NCBI RefSeq assembly: GCF_001545035.1
Contig: NZ_FCOJ02000041.1
Span: 1-64,000, forward strand
Direction: 5' to 3'
Length of the DNA: 64,000 nt
Origin: Caballeronia glebae
GTDB taxonomy: Bacteria; Pseudomonadota; Gammaproteobacteria; Burkholderiales; Burkholderiaceae
Position 1 is the stretch's first letter, and every line of letters starts with the position of its first letter. The notes beneath the pieces are model-generated. The model was not told the origin of the DNA. It did not search any database and was given only the letters and a program-made list of their open reading frames with translations. Shown here piece after piece: positions 40,875 through 49,619 of the stretch. Position numbers and translations under genes: made by a program.

Positions 40875-43691
40875 ATGACTGAAACGATCCTCCTTCGCAA
40901 TCCGAATCATCTCGACCACCCGACGGCGCGATCATCCGCGCTCGCGCCGGCCGAGCCAGCCTGCGCCTCTCCGCGCGCGTCGACGCGCATCGTGGGCCGC
41001 GAGCGGCTCGTCGCGCAACTCGTCGAGGCGCGGCGCAAGCGCTGCATCGTCATGCAAGGCCCGGCGGGCTATGGCAAGACGACCGCGCTCATCGCGTGGC
41101 GCGAGGCGCTCTATCCGCTCGCGTTTCAGGTCGCGTGGCTCACGCTCTCCGATGAAATCGACGACCTCGCGCGCTTTCTCGACGCGCTCGCCGCAAGCCT
41201 CGCGCAAGTCGATCCGTCGATTGCGGGCGACGCCGCGCTGCTTGGCGGGCGCGGCATGGACGACGAAGCGATCGAGCGCACGATCATCGCGCTGGTGCGC
41301 GGCATCGCGGGCCGTCAGGGCGATCTCGTGCTCGTGCTCGACGATCTGCATCGCCTGACGGATCGGCGCTGCCATCAATCGCTGCAATGGCTCCTCGATT
41401 ACGCGCCGCCGAATCTGCACGTCGCCATTGCGTCGCGCGGCGCGATTCCGCTGTCCGTCGGCCGCATTCGCGACGAAGGCCTGCTTCTGGAACTCGACAT
41501 GCGCGATCTGCGTTTTTCGCTGACGGAATCGCGCGCGTTCCTCAAGTCGCAGCTTCGCGATATCGGCCCGCGCGAGGCGCGCCGGATGCACGAGATGACC
41601 GACGGCTGGATCGCCGGCCTGCAGTTGATGGTGGTCGGCGCGAAGCGAGGCGATGTCGCGCCGAAACAACTCGCGCTCGATGAAAGCTTCGCGGACGCGC
41701 CGCTTCTCGACATCCACACGTTCGCGGAATATTTCGGCCGCGAAGTGCTGTCGCGCCTCGCCGCGAGCGAATGCGAACTGCTCATGCGCATGGCCGTGTG
41801 CGAGCGGCTCTGCGCGCCGTTGTGCGTCGCGCTGATCGGCGCCGCGCATCATCCCGACAGCGTGCTCAAATTGCTCGCGCGTCTGGAGAACGACAATCTC
41901 TTCCTCGCGCCCGCCGGCCACGATGCGCGCAATGTGTGGCATCGCCTGAATCCGCTCTTTCGCGAGACCTTGCTCGAACGCTTTCGCGCGCGCAGCGAGG
42001 CGCAACAGCGGCAGGTGCATCACGCGGCGTGGCAGTGGTTTCGCGAGCACGATTACGCCGACGAAGCCGTGCGTCACGCCGTGCTCGCCGGCGAACCCGC
42101 CGCGGCGGCCGACCTCGTCGCGCAGATCGCCCGCGGCCTGCAGGCGCGCGGCGAGTTGCGCAAGATCGTCGCGCTCATGCGTCTGTTGCCGCAAGCCGAG
42201 ATTCAGGCGCGCGTCGACCTGCGGCTCTGGATGATCCATCTTCATCTCTATAACCGCGAGTTCGACGCATGCGCGAGCCAGATCGAGCAGTTGCGCGCCG
42301 ATCTCGCGCCCGACGACGCGCTGTCGCACTATCGCCTGACGCTGCTGCAAGGCGCGCTCGCGGTTCAGCGCGACGATCTCGACGCCGCCTGCGCGCTGCT
42401 GCCGCAACTGCGCACGCTGCCCGCCGGCACGCAAGCCTTCACCATCGGTGCGCGCAACAACCTGCTGACGTGGGCGCATACGCTGCGCGGCGAATACGAT
42501 GAAGCGCGTCGCGCGCAGACGGACCGCGCGCCCGTGCTCGCGGACGGCACGCCGCTCATGGGCACGTCGGCGGGCGTGCTGAGCGGGCGCGCGCTCGTGG
42601 GATTCGGTCATCTGCTGGAAGGCGATCTGCTGCGCACCGAGCGCGTGTGCCGCGACGTGCTCCACGAGGCCGAAAGGCGCGGCAGCGCAGCGGCCGAGGC
42701 GTCCGCGCTCGCCGCCGCGCTGCTGGGCGAGGTGCTGTACGAATCGGGCGATGCGGATCAGGCGTGCAAGCTGCTCGAAGAACGTCTCGACGTCATCGAA
42801 CGCGTGTCGTTTCCGGATGCGGTGACGAGCGTGCTCACGGTGTTGTCGTCGTCGCACTGGCTGGCCGGTCATCGTCTCGATGCGATCGCCTGCCTCGATC
42901 GGCTGGAGGACTACGCCGCGAAGCATGATCTGCGGCGCGCGCTGGCGCATGGCGTGGCGCTGCGCGTCCGGCGCGATCTGCAAGGCGGCCAGTTCGACGC
43001 CGCGCACGCGGGCATCGCACGGCTCGACGAACTGACGGCGCGCGCCGGTTCCCAGGCGCATGCGGCCGATTTCCACTTCGTGGCGCAGCAGGCGCACGTC
43101 GACTGGCGCTTCGCGCACGAAGATTACGACGCGGCGGCGCATGCGCTTACGCCGCTCATCGAACTATGCCGGGCGCGCGGCTGGCAGCGGCGAACCGTGT
43201 TTCTGGAGGTGCGCAAGGCGGTCGCGGCGCACGTTCGCGGCGACGCGGACACGGCTCGCAAGCTCATGCTGGACGCGGTGCGTCATGGACACCGTCTGGG
43301 TCTCGTGCGCACGCTGCTCGACGCGCATCCGGCCGCGCTGGATCTGATCGATGTCGTCGGGCGCGGGGAGCCGCAGAACGCGGTGTTGCAGTTCTACGCG
43401 GATCGTCTGCGCAACGCGCACGCACGCGCGAGCGCGAAGCCGCCCGCCGCGCCGGGAACGAGCGCGCGTTCCGGCGAGACGAAATCGCCGGAGATTCTGA
43501 GCGTGCGGGAATCGAAAGTTCTGAGCCTGCTGGCACAAGCGCTGCCCAACAAGAAGATCGCCCGGACGATGGGCATCTCGCCCGAGACGGTGAAATGGCA
43601 TTTGAAGAACATCTACAGCAAGCTCGGCGTGTCGAGCCGCGACGAAGCCGTCGCGCGCTCGCGGGATCTCGCCCTGAGCGACGGAGCGTGA
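40875..43691 (+). CDS. MalT-like LuxR family ATP-dependent regulator (LAL)
   Basis: The 938-residue transcription activator has an N-terminal NTPase (Walker A GPAGYGKTT at 62-70, Walker B LVLVLDDLHRL near 160). Winged-helix and long helical-repeat regions follow (about 330-830, many Ala/Leu-rich TPR-like pairs). A C-terminal LuxR helix-turn-helix closes the protein (LSVRESKVLSLLAQALPNKKIARTMGISPETVKWHLKNIYSKLGV in segments). Members such as MalT and AlkS switch on catabolic or efflux genes upon ligand and ATP binding. Its neighbours are a porin (divergent) and an acyl-CoA operon (convergent stop, 17 bases away). AGGTG upstream of the ATG supports the shorter start. Confidence 0.9.
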   Translation: MTETILLRNPNHLDHPTARSSALAPAEPACASPRASTRIVGRERLVAQLVEARRKRCIVMQGPAGYGKTTALIAWREALYPLAFQVAWLTLSDEIDDLARFLDALAASLAQVDPSIAGDAALLGGRGMDDEAIERTIIALVRGIAGRQGDLVLVLDDLHRLTDRRCHQSLQWLLDYAPPNLHVAIASRGAIPLSVGRIRDEGLLLELDMRDLRFSLTESRAFLKSQLRDIGPREARRMHEMTDGWIAGLQLMVVGAKRGDVAPKQLALDESFADAPLLDIHTFAEYFGREVLSRLAASECELLMRMAVCERLCAPLCVALIGAAHHPDSVLKLLARLENDNLFLAPAGHDARNVWHRLNPLFRETLLERFRARSEAQQRQVHHAAWQWFREHDYADEAVRHAVLAGEPAAAADLVAQIARGLQARGELRKIVALMRLLPQAEIQARVDLRLWMIHLHLYNREFDACASQIEQLRADLAPDDALSHYRLTLLQGALAVQRDDLDAACALLPQLRTLPAGTQAFTIGARNNLLTWAHTLRGEYDEARRAQTDRAPVLADGTPLMGTSAGVLSGRALVGFGHLLEGDLLRTERVCRDVLHEAERRGSAAAEASALAAALLGEVLYESGDADQACKLLEERLDVIERVSFPDAVTSVLTVLSSSHWLAGHRLDAIACLDRLEDYAAKHDLRRALAHGVALRVRRDLQGGQFDAAHAGIARLDELTARAGSQAHAADFHFVAQQAHVDWRFAHEDYDAAAHALTPLIELCRARGWQRRTVFLEVRKAVAAHVRGDADTARKLMLDAVRHGHRLGLVRTLLDAHPAALDLIDVVGRGEPQNAVLQFYADRLRNAHARASAKPPAAPGTSARSGETKSPEILSVRESKVLSLLAQALPNKKIARTMGISPETVKWHLKNIYSKLGVSSRDEAVARSRDLALSDGA

Positions 43692-43708
43692 TCCCGGGCG
43701 CGCGCCCC

Positions 43709-44848
43709 TTACGCCGCGAGCGCGTGCGTGCCCGGCTCGATCGGCAGGTTCGCCAGCACGTCGGCGTGAAATTCCGCATCGCCGAGACGTAGCGATGCCA
43801 CCATCAGCGACTTGAAGTAATCGCCGACCGCCAACTCCGCCGTGACGCCCATGCCGCCGTGCAACTGCACGGCCTGCTCGCCGACGAAGCGCGCCGCGCG
43901 GCTCACGATCAGCTTCGCCGACGAGATCATGCGACGCCGCTCGACGGCGCCCGGATGATCGATGGCCGACGCCGCCAGATGCGCCATCGACAACGCCAGT
44001 TCCTTCTGGACGGCCATGTCCGCGACGCGATGGCGCAACGCCTGAAAGCGCGCGAGCGGCTGGCCGAATTGCTTGCGCGTGCTCAGGTACTCGGCCGTCA
44101 TCTCGATCAGTCGATCCAGCGCGCCTGCACTGGCCGCGCACAGCGCCGCGATCCCGAGTTCGAGGGCGGTTTCAAGCATCGCTTCGCCGCGTGCGGCCTC
44201 GCCGATCAGCGCGCTCGTCGGCACGCGCACCGCGTTCAGCGTGACTTGCGCGTCGCGCGTGCCGTCGAGCGTCGGATAAGCGCGAACCGACACGCCCGCG
44301 GCGGACGACGGCACGACGAACAGCGACACCGCCTGCGCCGACGGATTCCACGCCGAGACGATGAGCGATTGCGCCGCCTCGCCATGCCATACGTGAACTT
44401 TCTCGCCTTCGAGCAGAAAGCCGTCGTCACGCGCTTCGGCGACCGTCGACGGACGCGCGAAATCGTAGCGGGCGGACGGTTCCTGATACGCGAGCGTCAT
44501 GATCTCGCGGCCCTCCGCTATCGGCGGCAACCACGCGTGCCGTTGCGCTTCGCTGCCGTATCGCTGAATCAGGCCCGCCGCCATGACCGCGCACGGAATG
44601 AGCGGCTCTGGAAGCAGCGCGCGGCCCGCTTCGAACTGAACGGCGAACGTGTCGGTGGCCTGGCCATCGAAGCCGCCGTGTTCGGACCCGATAACGAGCC
44701 CCAGCACGCCGAGCTCCGCGTACATGCGCCACGCATCGCGGCTGAAACCGTTCGCCTTGCGCCGCGCCTCCAGCGGATAACGCTCTTCCGTGAAGCGCCG
44801 CAGGCTGTCCGCGAGCTGGCGCTGTTCTTCGCTGTATGAAAAGTCCAT
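43709..44848 (-). CDS. acyl-CoA dehydrogenase family protein, small-subunit type
   Basis: A 379-residue flavoprotein-like chain. The N-terminal helices (MDFSYSEEQRQLADSLRRF, GVLGLVIGSEHGGFDGQATD) and FLLEGEKVHVWHGEAAQSLI are ACAD-like. The C-terminal domain has YLSTRKQFGQPLARFQALRHRVADMAV and AVQLHGGMGVTAELAVGDYFKSL. It lacks the YGGT-type active-site loop and ends in LRLGDAEFHADVL, so it may be the non-catalytic partner of a heteromeric enzyme, as in the FadE28/FadE29 pair of actinobacteria. The upstream ACAD gene's stop overlaps an alternative start four codons earlier, and GAGG precedes the chosen ATG, so the two chains are made together. Confidence 0.85.
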   Translation of the reverse strand: MDFSYSEEQRQLADSLRRFTEERYPLEARRKANGFSRDAWRMYAELGVLGLVIGSEHGGFDGQATDTFAVQFEAGRALLPEPLIPCAVMAAGLIQRYGSEAQRHAWLPPIAEGREIMTLAYQEPSARYDFARPSTVAEARDDGFLLEGEKVHVWHGEAAQSLIVSAWNPSAQAVSLFVVPSSAAGVSVRAYPTLDGTRDAQVTLNAVRVPTSALIGEAARGEAMLETALELGIAALCAASAGALDRLIEMTAEYLSTRKQFGQPLARFQALRHRVADMAVQKELALSMAHLAASAIDHPGAVERRRMISSAKLIVSRAARFVGEQAVQLHGGMGVTAELAVGDYFKSLMVASLRLGDAEFHADVLANLPIEPGTHALAA

Positions 44849-44856
44849 ATCCGACC

Positions 44857-46050
44857 TCATCCCTCGATGATCGCTTTCGCGATGATTTCCTTCTGCACTT
44901 CGTTCGTGCCGCCGTAGATGGTGGGCTTGCGCATCTCCAGATAGAAGCTGCCGATGCTCGCGCCGTGACCGGGGTCGGGCGTCCAACCGTCGAAGCCGTC
45001 CACGAGCCAGTCGGGCGAGAACGGCAGCGCATTCGGCCCGGCGATGTCGAGTTGCAGCGCCGACAACGACTGTTGCAGTTCCGAACCGCGAATCTTGAGA
45101 ATCGACGATTCCACGCCCGCGCCGCGCTGGCTCGCCTGCGATGCGACGCGCATCAGCAACATTTCGAGCGCCAGCACCTCGGCCTCGACGCGCGCGATCT
45201 TCTCGCGCACGCGCACGTCGTCCGCGAGCGGCTTGCCGTGCCTGTGCTCGCGCCGCGCCAGCGCCTTCACGTAATTCAGTTCGCGTCTGCAAATGCCGAT
45301 GCCCGCAATGCCCGTGCGCTCGTGGCCGAGCAGATATTTCGCGTACGTCCAGCCGCAGTTCTCCTCGCCGACGAGGTTCGCGACAGGCACCTTTACTTCG
45401 TCGAGAAAGACCTCGTTGACATCGGTGTGACCTTCGAGCGTGCGGATCGGGCGCACGGTGATGCCCGGGCTTTTCATATCGATCAGCAGAAGCGAGATAC
45501 CGCTTTGCGGCTTCGCTTTGGGATCGGTGCGCACGAGACAGAACATCCAGTCGGCGTGCTGCGCATAGGTGGTCCAGGTCTTCTGGCCATTGACGATGTA
45601 ATGGTCTGCGTCGCGCACCGCCCGCGTCTTGAGCGAGGCGAGATCGGAACCCGCGCCCGGCTCCGAATAGCCTTGACACCACCAGTCCTCGGCCGTCGGA
45701 ATGCGCGGCAGGAAGCGCGCCTGTTGCGCCTTGCTCGCGAACTTCATCAGCACCGGGCCGATCATGTTGAGACCGAACGGAAGCTGACGCGGCGCGCCCG
45801 CGATGCCGCATTCGATATCGAACAGAAGCCGCTGCAACGGGCTCCAGCCCGTGCCGCCGAACTCGACCGGCCAGCCGGGCGCGCCCCATCCGTGCTGATA
45901 CAGAATGCGCTGCCAGCGCACGAAATCGTCGGCGTCGAGATGACGATGTTCGAGCACTTTCTTTCGCAGATCGGCGGGCAGATTCTCCGCGAGAAAGCGG
46001 CGTACTTCGTCGCGGAACGCGAGATCCGCGCTTGAATAGCTGAGGTTCAT
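44857..46050 (-). CDS. acyl-CoA dehydrogenase, catalytic-subunit type
   Basis: The 397-residue chain has complete ACAD features: WGAPGWPVEFGGTGWSPLQRLLF, CQGYSEPGAGSDLASLKTRAVRD around the flavin, YIVNGQKTWTTYAQHADWMF and the closing MRKPTIYGGTNEVQKEIIAK. The GWP and TWT stretches are typical of members acting on bulky or branched acyl-CoAs. It is translationally coupled to the following ACAD gene. AGGAAG before the ATG fixes the start. It probably forms a mixed complex that introduces the alpha,beta double bond for the MaoC hydratases of the same cluster. Confidence 0.9.
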   Translation of the reverse strand: MNLSYSSADLAFRDEVRRFLAENLPADLRKKVLEHRHLDADDFVRWQRILYQHGWGAPGWPVEFGGTGWSPLQRLLFDIECGIAGAPRQLPFGLNMIGPVLMKFASKAQQARFLPRIPTAEDWWCQGYSEPGAGSDLASLKTRAVRDADHYIVNGQKTWTTYAQHADWMFCLVRTDPKAKPQSGISLLLIDMKSPGITVRPIRTLEGHTDVNEVFLDEVKVPVANLVGEENCGWTYAKYLLGHERTGIAGIGICRRELNYVKALARREHRHGKPLADDVRVREKIARVEAEVLALEMLLMRVASQASQRGAGVESSILKIRGSELQQSLSALQLDIAGPNALPFSPDWLVDGFDGWTPDPGHGASIGSFYLEMRKPTIYGGTNEVQKEIIAKAIIEG

Positions 46051-46109
46051 TGCACTTCCTTCTGGAGGCGCTCCTTCGCGGAGCGCCTGAGTTGGCGTCG
46101 GCTCGCGGA

Positions 46110-46898
46110 TCAGCGCGCGCGTGAGCGGGCCGGAACTTCGTTGCGCTCGTCCTGCGTCAGCACGAGGTCCCAGATTTGCTGGGCGACCGGGTTCTGGCGC
46201 TCTTCTACCAGATGCGCGATGAGTCCCGCCGCGCGCCCGACGAGCATGAAGCCGCGCGCGAGCAGCGGATCGAGCGACATCTCGGCGACCATCGCGCCGA
46301 TCGCGCCCACCGCGTTGAGCGGCAGATTCTTGCCGTGCTCGTCGCGCAGCACGCGCTCGATCGCGAACATGAGCCGCCAGTGCTTGCCGAAGTAGCCGTT
46401 GTCGCGCGACGCCTGCGCAAGCGTCGCGACGCGCGGATCGCCGTGAATGTGGATCGGATGCCCGACGCCGTAGATCGGCCGCTTCGCTGCCTTCGCGCGC
46501 CGGACGGTCTCGCGCGCGCACGCGACGAGTTCGTCCTCGCCCGCGTCGTCGCGCAGCTCGCGCGCGGCCTCGATGAGCATCTCGGCCGCGTTCTGCGTCG
46601 TGCCGAGAAACACGCTGCCCGCGCCGAGGAGCCCCGCGGCGACCGCCGCCTGCATCGCCTCGGGCGCGCCGAGGTAGGTGAGGCGCGCGCTTATCGCCGA
46701 TGGCGTCAGGCCGTGATCGCACGCCGTCACGAGAATGAGGTTGACCATGCGCTTCTCGCGCTCGTCGGGCACGCGGTTCAGGATCGTCAACATCATCGTT
46801 TCGACGAAGTCGAGTTTGCCCAGAATGTCCTTCGACAAATCCTTGCCGCGCACGGTGATCTTGTCGATCGTCGTGTAGCCGATTTCAGTGCTGACCAT
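46110..46898 (-). CDS. citryl-CoA lyase / short citrate-synthase-like protein
   Basis: The 262-residue protein corresponds to the large-domain core of citrate synthase. MLTILNRVPDEREKRMVNLILVTACDHGLTPSAISARLTYLGAP includes the His and the helix region. GLLGAGSVFLGTTQNAAEML and KRPIYGVGHPIHIHGDPR carry two more conserved His residues, and GAIGAMVAEMSLDP the later helix. Such short forms are annotated as citryl-CoA lyases, cleaving a 3-hydroxy-3-carboxy-type acyl-CoA to acetyl-CoA and an oxo acid. In this cluster it may split a beta-hydroxy-beta-substituted intermediate. Spacing to neighbours is short (59 bases to the ACAD start, nine to the MaoC stop). AAGGAGA precedes ATG. Confidence 0.75.
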   Translation of the reverse strand: MVSTEIGYTTIDKITVRGKDLSKDILGKLDFVETMMLTILNRVPDEREKRMVNLILVTACDHGLTPSAISARLTYLGAPEAMQAAVAAGLLGAGSVFLGTTQNAAEMLIEAARELRDDAGEDELVACARETVRRAKAAKRPIYGVGHPIHIHGDPRVATLAQASRDNGYFGKHWRLMFAIERVLRDEHGKNLPLNAVGAIGAMVAEMSLDPLLARGFMLVGRAAGLIAHLVEERQNPVAQQIWDLVLTQDERNEVPARSRAR

Positions 46899-46907
46899 GC
46901 TGTCTCC

Positions 46908-47411
46908 TTATGAATTCGCTTGCGTCCGGCGGCTGACCATCATGCGCACTTCGCACTCGCAGACGATCTCGCCGCGCTGATTCACCGCCACGCGTTTGAA
47001 ATCGACGATGCCGCGCGCCGGGTTCGAGGTCTCGCGCCTGTCGCTGATCTCGATGCGCGCCTTGATGGTGTCGCCGATCAGCGTCGGCTTCGGGAACCGG
47101 ATGCGCGTCTCCAGCATGCCGATCAGCGACGGTTCGAGCAGTTGATTGATCACCGTGCGCGTGTTCAGCCCCGACACGATCGACGCGACGAGCATGCCGT
47201 GCGCGATGCGCGCGCCCCACGGCGTGCTCGCGGCGTATTCGGCATCGACGTGTACGCGGTTGTAATCGGCGGAAAGCGCGGCGAAGTTCACCACGTCCGC
47301 TTCGGTCACGGTGCGGCTCGCCGTCTCGAACGAAAAGCCCGGCTCCAGGTCTTCCCAGTAGTAGCGCGCGGCGTGAAGCTCGCGCGGCGCGATTGTGTTT
47401 GCTGTGCTCAT
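46908..47411 (-). CDS. MaoC family dehydratase
   Basis: The 167-residue hot-dog fold protein shows YWEDLEPGFSFETASRTVTEADVVNFAALSADYNRVHVDAEYA with the hydratase-2 Asp and His. ARIAHGMLVASIVSGL and FPKPTLIGDTIKARIEI follow. It most likely adds water to a trans-enoyl-CoA to give the R-3-hydroxyacyl-CoA. It stands eight bases after the stop of an ACAD gene, and GAGG lies eight bases before its ATG; an earlier GTG start four codons upstream is possible. It is part of the reverse-strand six-gene operon. Confidence 0.88.
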   Translation of the reverse strand: MSTANTIAPRELHAARYYWEDLEPGFSFETASRTVTEADVVNFAALSADYNRVHVDAEYAASTPWGARIAHGMLVASIVSGLNTRTVINQLLEPSLIGMLETRIRFPKPTLIGDTIKARIEISDRRETSNPARGIVDFKRVAVNQRGEIVCECEVRMMVSRRTQANS

Positions 47412-47419
47412 GGCGCGCC

Positions 47420-48568
47420 TCACACGATGGCCGACATGCCGAGCACTTCGCGCCCGACGATCAGCGTCTGCACTTCGGCCGTGCCTTCGGGAATGGTGCC
47501 GCCGCTCGTGTCGCGGAAAATGCGTTCGAGCGGATACTCCGTCGAATAGCCGATGCCGCCATGCACGCCGATCGCGATCTTCGCGACCTCATGCGCCGCT
47601 TCGGCGGCATACAGCTTCGCGATAGAGCATTCGATGCGCGCGGGCAAGCCCTTCTGCAACGCAACGGCCGCCTTGTAGCCGAGCGAGCGCGCGGCTTCGG
47701 TGCGCACCATCATGTCGACGATATGCTTCTGCACGAGCTGAAACTGGCCGATCGGCTTGCCGAACTGCTTGCGCGTCTTCGCGTATTCGACGGACAGATC
47801 GAGCGCCGCCTGCGCCGCGCCGACCGCGCCCATCGCTATATTCATGCGGCCGTAGTTCAGGCCGATCGCCATCACCTTGAGCGCACCGCCTTCCGCGCCG
47901 AGCAGATTTTGCTTCGGAATGCGAATGTTATCGAGGAATAGCTCGGACGTGCCGGAAGCCTTGAGCACCATCTTGTCGACGAGACGCGCCTCGATGGGCG
48001 TCTCCGACTTGTCGATCAGAAAGAGCGAGTGGCCGCCGTCGCATGTCTTGCTATGCGTGCGCGCGAGCACGATGACGTAATCCGCCGCGACGCCGTTCGT
48101 GATCCACAACTTCGTGCCGCTGAGCGCGAAGTGATCGCCGCGATCCTCGGCGCGCGTCTCGATACCCGCAGGATTCGAGCCGTGATTAGGCTCGCTGAAC
48201 GCGACACACACGCCCTTTTGCGACGCGAGCACGGGCGCGAGAAAACGCGCTTTCTGCGCGTCGTCGCCCTGATGCGAAACCAGACGGCAGAACACGTTCG
48301 TGATGTTGACGATGGTGCGCAACGAGCCCCAGAAGTAGCCGCATTCTTCGAGCATCATCGCCCAGGTCACGAAATCGAGACCCATGCCGCCGTCTTCTTC
48401 CGGCAGCAGACCGCCGATATAACCGAACTGGCTCAAGCCCGCGAGCAGATCGAGCGGAATGCGCCGCGCCTTCTCGCATTCGTCGATGCGCGCCACGACC
48501 TCGTTGCGCATATAACGGCGGATGCTGTCGCGCAGCGCGACCTGATCCGCGTCGAAATCAAAATCCAT
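47420..48568 (-). CDS. acyl-CoA dehydrogenase
   Basis: The 382-residue flavin enzyme begins MDFDFDADQVALRDSIRRYM. It has QFGYIGGLLPEEDGGMGLDF, CVAFSEPNHGSNPAGIETRAEDRG (flavin and substrate contacts), FALSGTKLWITNGVAADYVI, YAKTRKQFGKPIGQFQLVQKHIVDMMV and the active-site end GIGYSTEYPLERIFRDTSGGTIPEGTAEVQ. The IPEGTAE stretch differs from the IYGGT of its cluster mates, implying a different substrate pocket. It starts 42 bases after the SDR stop and is followed by MaoC, so it is part of the same operon. Confidence 0.92.
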   Translation of the reverse strand: MDFDFDADQVALRDSIRRYMRNEVVARIDECEKARRIPLDLLAGLSQFGYIGGLLPEEDGGMGLDFVTWAMMLEECGYFWGSLRTIVNITNVFCRLVSHQGDDAQKARFLAPVLASQKGVCVAFSEPNHGSNPAGIETRAEDRGDHFALSGTKLWITNGVAADYVIVLARTHSKTCDGGHSLFLIDKSETPIEARLVDKMVLKASGTSELFLDNIRIPKQNLLGAEGGALKVMAIGLNYGRMNIAMGAVGAAQAALDLSVEYAKTRKQFGKPIGQFQLVQKHIVDMMVRTEAARSLGYKAAVALQKGLPARIECSIAKLYAAEAAHEVAKIAIGVHGGIGYSTEYPLERIFRDTSGGTIPEGTAEVQTLIVGREVLGMSAIV

Positions 48569-48610
48569 GTGCCACCTGCGTCTTCGAATGATGGGTGAAT
48601 GAATGCGCGT

Positions 48611-49363
48611 TCATGACGAAAATCGCCCGCCCGTCACGTAGAGCGTGACGCCGGAGACATAGCGCGCGCGCTCCGACGCGATGAACGCAACCGCCGATGC
48701 GATGTCGTCGGGCACGCCGAGAAAGCCGACCGGCGTTTTCGCTATCGCCGCGTCGCGCAGCGCTTCGTAAGTGGGATTGGCGCGCATCAGCTCGGTCTCG
48801 ACAAAGCCCGGCGCGACCGCGTTCACGGTGATGCCGAACTTCGCCTGTTCGAGCGCGAGCGCGCGCGTGAAACCGATCAGGCCGAGCTTGGCGGCGCTGT
48901 AATTGGTCTGCCCCGGATTGCCGAACACGGAGCGCGAAGAGACGTTCACGATGCGCCCCCACTTGCGCGCCATCATGCCGGGCAGCACCGCGCGGCTGCT
49001 ATGGAACGCGCCTTTGAGGATCACATCGACGACCGAATCCCACTCGGGCTCGGTCATCTTCGTCAGATAGCGGTCCTTGTTGAAGCCCGCGTTGTTCACG
49101 AGTATGTCGATGCCGCCGAACGCTTCGTTCGCCGCGTTCGCAACGTGTTGCACTTCGTCCTCGCGGCATACGTCGCAGCGCACGGCGATCGCCTGCGCGC
49201 CGCTCTCGTGCAAACCGCGCACGACTTCATCGGCGGCCGCGGCGTCGATATCGGACACGACGATGCGCGCGCCTTCCGCCGCGAGCGTGCGCGCCACTTC
49301 CGCCCCAATGCCGCGCCCGCTGCCCGTGACGAGCGCGACCTTCCCGGCGATACCCAGATCCAT
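48611..49363 (-). CDS. SDR family oxidoreductase (3-hydroxyacyl-CoA dehydrogenase type)
   Basis: The 250-residue NAD(P)-dependent enzyme has the Rossmann motif ALVTGSGRGIGAEVA at about 10-24, cofactor loop DIDA, LVNNAGFNKD, the catalytic SVFGNPGQTNYSAAKLG with Tyr-x3-Lys, and the end YVSGVTLYVTGG. It resembles FabG. In this setting it likely oxidises the 3-hydroxyacyl-CoA made by MaoC hydration, an alternative to the FadB-type dehydrogenase that is absent here. It is the first gene of the reverse operon; GGGAGA precedes the ATG. It is divergent from the acyl-CoA synthetase gene. Confidence 0.9.
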   Translation of the reverse strand: MDLGIAGKVALVTGSGRGIGAEVARTLAAEGARIVVSDIDAAAADEVVRGLHESGAQAIAVRCDVCREDEVQHVANAANEAFGGIDILVNNAGFNKDRYLTKMTEPEWDSVVDVILKGAFHSSRAVLPGMMARKWGRIVNVSSRSVFGNPGQTNYSAAKLGLIGFTRALALEQAKFGITVNAVAPGFVETELMRANPTYEALRDAAIAKTPVGFLGVPDDIASAVAFIASERARYVSGVTLYVTGGRFSS

Positions 49364-49619
49364 GACGTCTCCCTTGATTCGATGTCTTGACCGATGCGCG
49401 TTTTCAGCAACTTCGCGTTGTGCCGCATCGTGGAATCAAGATACGCTGCGGCGCCACAGGCGCCGCCACCCACCTCGGGTGGTCGCCGCCTTGCGCGCAA
49501 GCCGTATGCTTCTGAAAACGCGGAGGCTTTCGACTCGGGCGCAACGGCCTGAACGGAAGTCCGGCATTCAGAGTGCTTCCAGAACGAAGGAAGCCAAACA
49601 TGCTCAGGAGACAGGCGTA
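49364..49619. promoter_or_regulatory. divergent control region of the acyl-CoA gene cluster
   Basis: The 256 bases between the two six-gene operons contain two dyads near the middle: GGCGCC-ACA-GGCGCC (49450-49464) and CCACCC-N5-GGGTGG (49466-49482). They could be operators of a shared regulator, which is not encoded in the cluster itself. Good promoter hexamers were not obvious. AGGAG at 49606-49610 serves the synthetase gene. Confidence 0.35.
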
